Notes under the pieces: generated by a model
The model's input: only the letters and a program-made list of their open reading frames with translations
Databases searched by the model: none
Told to the model about the DNA's origin: nothing
From: an uncultured bacterium
GTDB taxonomy: Bacteria; Hydrogenedentota; Hydrogenedentia; Hydrogenedentales; JAEUWI01
Direction: 5' to 3'
DNA: 8,062 nucleotides
Assembly (NCBI GenBank): GCA_937895305.1
Contig: CALAXS010000757.1
Coordinates: 1-8,062, forward strand
Translations under genes and position numbers: made by a program
In this document: piece by piece, positions 6,245-8,062 of the stretch
Layout: every line of letters begins with the position of its first letter
How positions within the stretch are numbered: the first letter of the stretch is position 1

Positions 6245-7444
6245 TCAGGTTTTCTCGAAGATGTGCCCCATCTTCTCTTTTTTGGTGGCCATGTAGTTCC
6301 GGTTAATATCGTTGGCTGGAATTTCGATGGGGACCCGGTCGATGACTTCGAGACCATAGCCTACGAGGCCGGCACGCTTAACGGGGTTGTTGGTGATAAG
6401 GCGGAATTTTTTGATGCCAAGTGCGGACAGGATTTGTGCGCCTGTACCGTATTCACGTGGGTCGGGATCAAAGCCGAGGTGTACGTTGGCCTCGACGGTA
6501 TCCATGCCCTGGTCCTGAAGGTTGTAGGCTTTAATCTTGTTGACGAGTCCGATGCCCCGGCCTTCCTGGCGCACATAGAGGAGGACACCACAGCCTTCGT
6601 CTACAATCATTTTCATGGCTTTGTCGAGCTGGATTCCACAGTCGCAGCGCAAGGAACCGAAGAGATCCCCGGTGAGGCATTCGGAGTGAACGCGAACGAT
6701 GGGGGTGTCACAGTCTGCGAGGTCGCCGTGCACAAGGGCGATGTGTTGCAGGTTATCGGTTTCGGATTCAAAGATGCGCATCTCAAATTCGCCGTAGTTG
6801 GTGGGGAGTTTGGTAGATGCTGCCAGGTGGACGGTGCTTTCTTCTTTGCGTCGGAATTCGATGAGATCTTGAACGGTACAGATTTTGATGCCGTGTTCCC
6901 TGGAGAAAACTTCAAGTTGGGGCATACGGGCCATGGTGCCGTCTTCTTTCATAATCTCGCAGATAACGGCTGCTTCACGCATACCTGCAAGGCGACAGAG
7001 ATCCACGGAACCCTCGGTTTGACCGGCACGCACGAGTACACCGCCTTTTTTCGCAGCGAGCGGGAAGACGTGACCAGGTCGGACGAGGTCGTCTTTCATC
7101 GTGCTGGGTTCGGATGCGACGCGGATGGAATGGGCGCGGTCCTGGGCGCTGATACCTGTGGTAACGCCAGTGGCTGCCTCAAAGGAAAGGTGGAAGGCGG
7201 TTCCGAAGGGGGAAGTGTTTTTCGTGGTCATGGGGGGAAGATCAAGTTCTTCCAGGCGTTCGAGGGTCATGGGCATACAAATAAGTCCGCGGCCGTGGGT
7301 AGCCATGAAATTGATGTTTTCTCCCGTGGCATGCTCTGCAGCAACGACGAGATCGCCTTCGTTTTCACGATCTTCGTCATCGACGAGGATAATCATTTTA
7401 CCAGCACGTAAGTCGTCCAGTATTTCGGGGATGGGTGTAATCAT
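6245..7444 (-). CDS. ribBA: Bifunctional DHBP synthase / GTP cyclohydrolase II
   Basis: A 399-residue protein of normal RibBA length. The N-terminal half makes 3,4-dihydroxy-2-butanone 4-phosphate from ribulose 5-phosphate; the C-terminal half opens GTP to the first pyrimidine of the pathway. RibB landmarks are DDEDRENEGD (22-31), GVTTGISAQDR (93-103) and RPGHVFPL (122-129). At 139-144 the sequence is RAGQTE, so Gln 142 sits where E. coli RibB has metal-binding His 153. RibA landmarks are HSECLTGD and SLRCDCG, whose zinc ligands are Cys 256, 267 and 269. They are followed by RQEGRGIGL (292-300) and GFDPDPREYG, with Asp 328 and Arg 330 matching the E. coli catalytic pair. AGGAG lies 10 bases before the ATG and overlaps the ribE stop, so the two genes are co-translated. 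Confidence 0.95.
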   Translation of the reverse strand: MITPIPEILDDLRAGKMIILVDDEDRENEGDLVVAAEHATGENINFMATHGRGLICMPMTLERLEELDLPPMTTKNTSPFGTAFHLSFEAATGVTTGISAQDRAHSIRVASEPSTMKDDLVRPGHVFPLAAKKGGVLVRAGQTEGSVDLCRLAGMREAAVICEIMKEDGTMARMPQLEVFSREHGIKICTVQDLIEFRRKEESTVHLAASTKLPTNYGEFEMRIFESETDNLQHIALVHGDLADCDTPIVRVHSECLTGDLFGSLRCDCGIQLDKAMKMIVDEGCGVLLYVRQEGRGIGLVNKIKAYNLQDQGMDTVEANVHLGFDPDPREYGTGAQILSALGIKKFRLITNNPVKRAGLVGYGLEVIDRVPIEIPANDINRNYMATKKEKMGHIFEKT

Positions 7445-7456
7445 GCGGCTGTACTC

Positions 7457-8062
7457 CTAAATGAAACCATGTTGTTTCAAGAGGTCTTTTGTTAATGCGC
7501 CGGAGTTTCCTCCGTGGAGATAGTGATAGATGTGCTTGCCAAGGCAATCGGCTTCCATGTTGACCGGAGCACCGGTACCTTTGCTGGAAAGGCTTGTTTT
7601 GGCGAGGGTTGCAGGGATAATAGCGACGCAGAAGGTGTCTCGCTCGGGGTCGACCACAGTGAGGCTGATGCCGTCGATGGTGACGGAACCTTTGGGCACG
7701 AGGTATTTTGCGACATTTTCAGGGGCGCGAAATTTCCAGAGCTGAAATTCACCCTGGTCGGTTACGGATTCAATTTTTCCAACACCATCCACATGGCCTT
7801 GCACAAAGTGACCACCAAAGCGGCCGTTGGCGTGCATTGCCCGTTCGAGATTGACGGCGTGTCCCGGCTGAAGGAGGCCGAGGGTGGTTTTGTTGAAGGA
7901 TTCGGGGGAAACCTGTACCACGAATTGGTTCTCCGTCATGGCAGCTACGGTCATGCAGGCGCCGTTAATAGCAACACTGTCACCAAGTTGGAGTCCTTCC
8001 ATAACGGTTTCTGCGACAACGGAGAGTTCTGCGCCGGATCGTCTGGATATGGCGCCTACTTC
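7457..8062 (-). CDS. ribE: Riboflavin synthase (alpha chain), 5' end cut by window edge
   Basis: The visible part has 201 residues and opens with EVGAISRRSG at the right edge, so only about eight N-terminal residues (normally MFTGIIE-like) are missing. The enzyme dismutates two lumazines into riboflavin and the ribityl pyrimidine. Two lumazine-binding barrels are visible, each with the signature GDSVAINGACMTV (27-39) or KGSVTIDGISLTVV (124-137). GRFGGHFVQGHVDG (80-93) carries two His spaced five apart, matching the conserved pair of E. coli riboflavin synthase. An internal ATG ending at 8002 is not the start. The stop TAG overlaps the ribosome site of ribBA. An upstream ribD is likely but unseen. 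Confidence 0.95.
   Translation of the reverse strand, partial: EVGAISRRSGAELSVVAETVMEGLQLGDSVAINGACMTVAAMTENQFVVQVSPESFNKTTLGLLQPGHAVNLERAMHANGRFGGHFVQGHVDGVGKIESVTDQGEFQLWKFRAPENVAKYLVPKGSVTIDGISLTVVDPERDTFCVAIIPATLAKTSLSSKGTGAPVNMEADCLGKHIYHYLHGGNSGALTKDLLKQHGFI

Noticed and set aside
6263..7411. Open frame of 382 codons on the plus strand opposite ribBA
   Set aside because: It is fully antisense to a clear ribBA, has no recognisable domains, and arises from codon bias in the opposite frame.

Overview
The window looks like ordinary chromosomal DNA from a Gram-negative-type bacterium of mixed base composition. It carries riboflavin genes, nusB, a PHP phosphoesterase and two less common proteins: a zinc-ribbon/MshEN protein and a very long coiled-coil protein ending in leucine-rich repeats. 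LRRs with an ITDxGL-like signature, together with large coiled-coil membrane proteins, suggest a member of or near the Planctomycetes-Verrucomicrobia-Lentisphaerae or Hydrogenedentes groups. That is an impression from protein style only; no rRNA or tRNA is present to settle it.

Layout. Positions 1-464 (minus strand) hold the 5' part of a gene for a zinc-ribbon protein with a GspE/MshE-type N-terminal domain, cut by the left edge. A short intergenic region (465-587) separates it from a divergent plus-strand gene (588-3920) for a 1110-residue protein. That protein has a short TPR-like start, about 650 residues of proline-free coiled coil, one membrane helix, and a C-terminal region built from a duplicated module ending in LRRs. 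Its stop faces that of a minus-strand gene four bases away.

From 3925 to the right edge every gene is on the minus strand. In transcription order they are ribE (riboflavin synthase, cut by the right edge), ribBA, a 264-bp gap with a REP/BIME-like inverted repeat, a small DUF2007 gene, ribH (lumazine synthase), nusB and a YciV/TrpH-like PHP phosphoesterase. RibBA makes both precursors of lumazine, RibH joins the dihydroxybutanone phosphate to the pyrimidine, and RibE dismutates lumazine to riboflavin. The deaminase/reductase gene ribD is not in the window. The ribE-ribBA and ribH-nusB-PHP junctions are tight, as in an operon.

The most distinctive signal is in the coiled-coil gene. Residues 147-745 are eight consecutive copies (seven full, one partial) of a 77-residue unit, exactly 11 heptads, with no insertion or deletion between copies. 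Other points of interest are a degenerate c-di-GMP-type motif in the MshEN protein, a Gln in RibBA where E. coli RibB has a metal-binding His, the paired REP-like repeat, and a terminator-like hairpin pointing against the direction of the genes around it.
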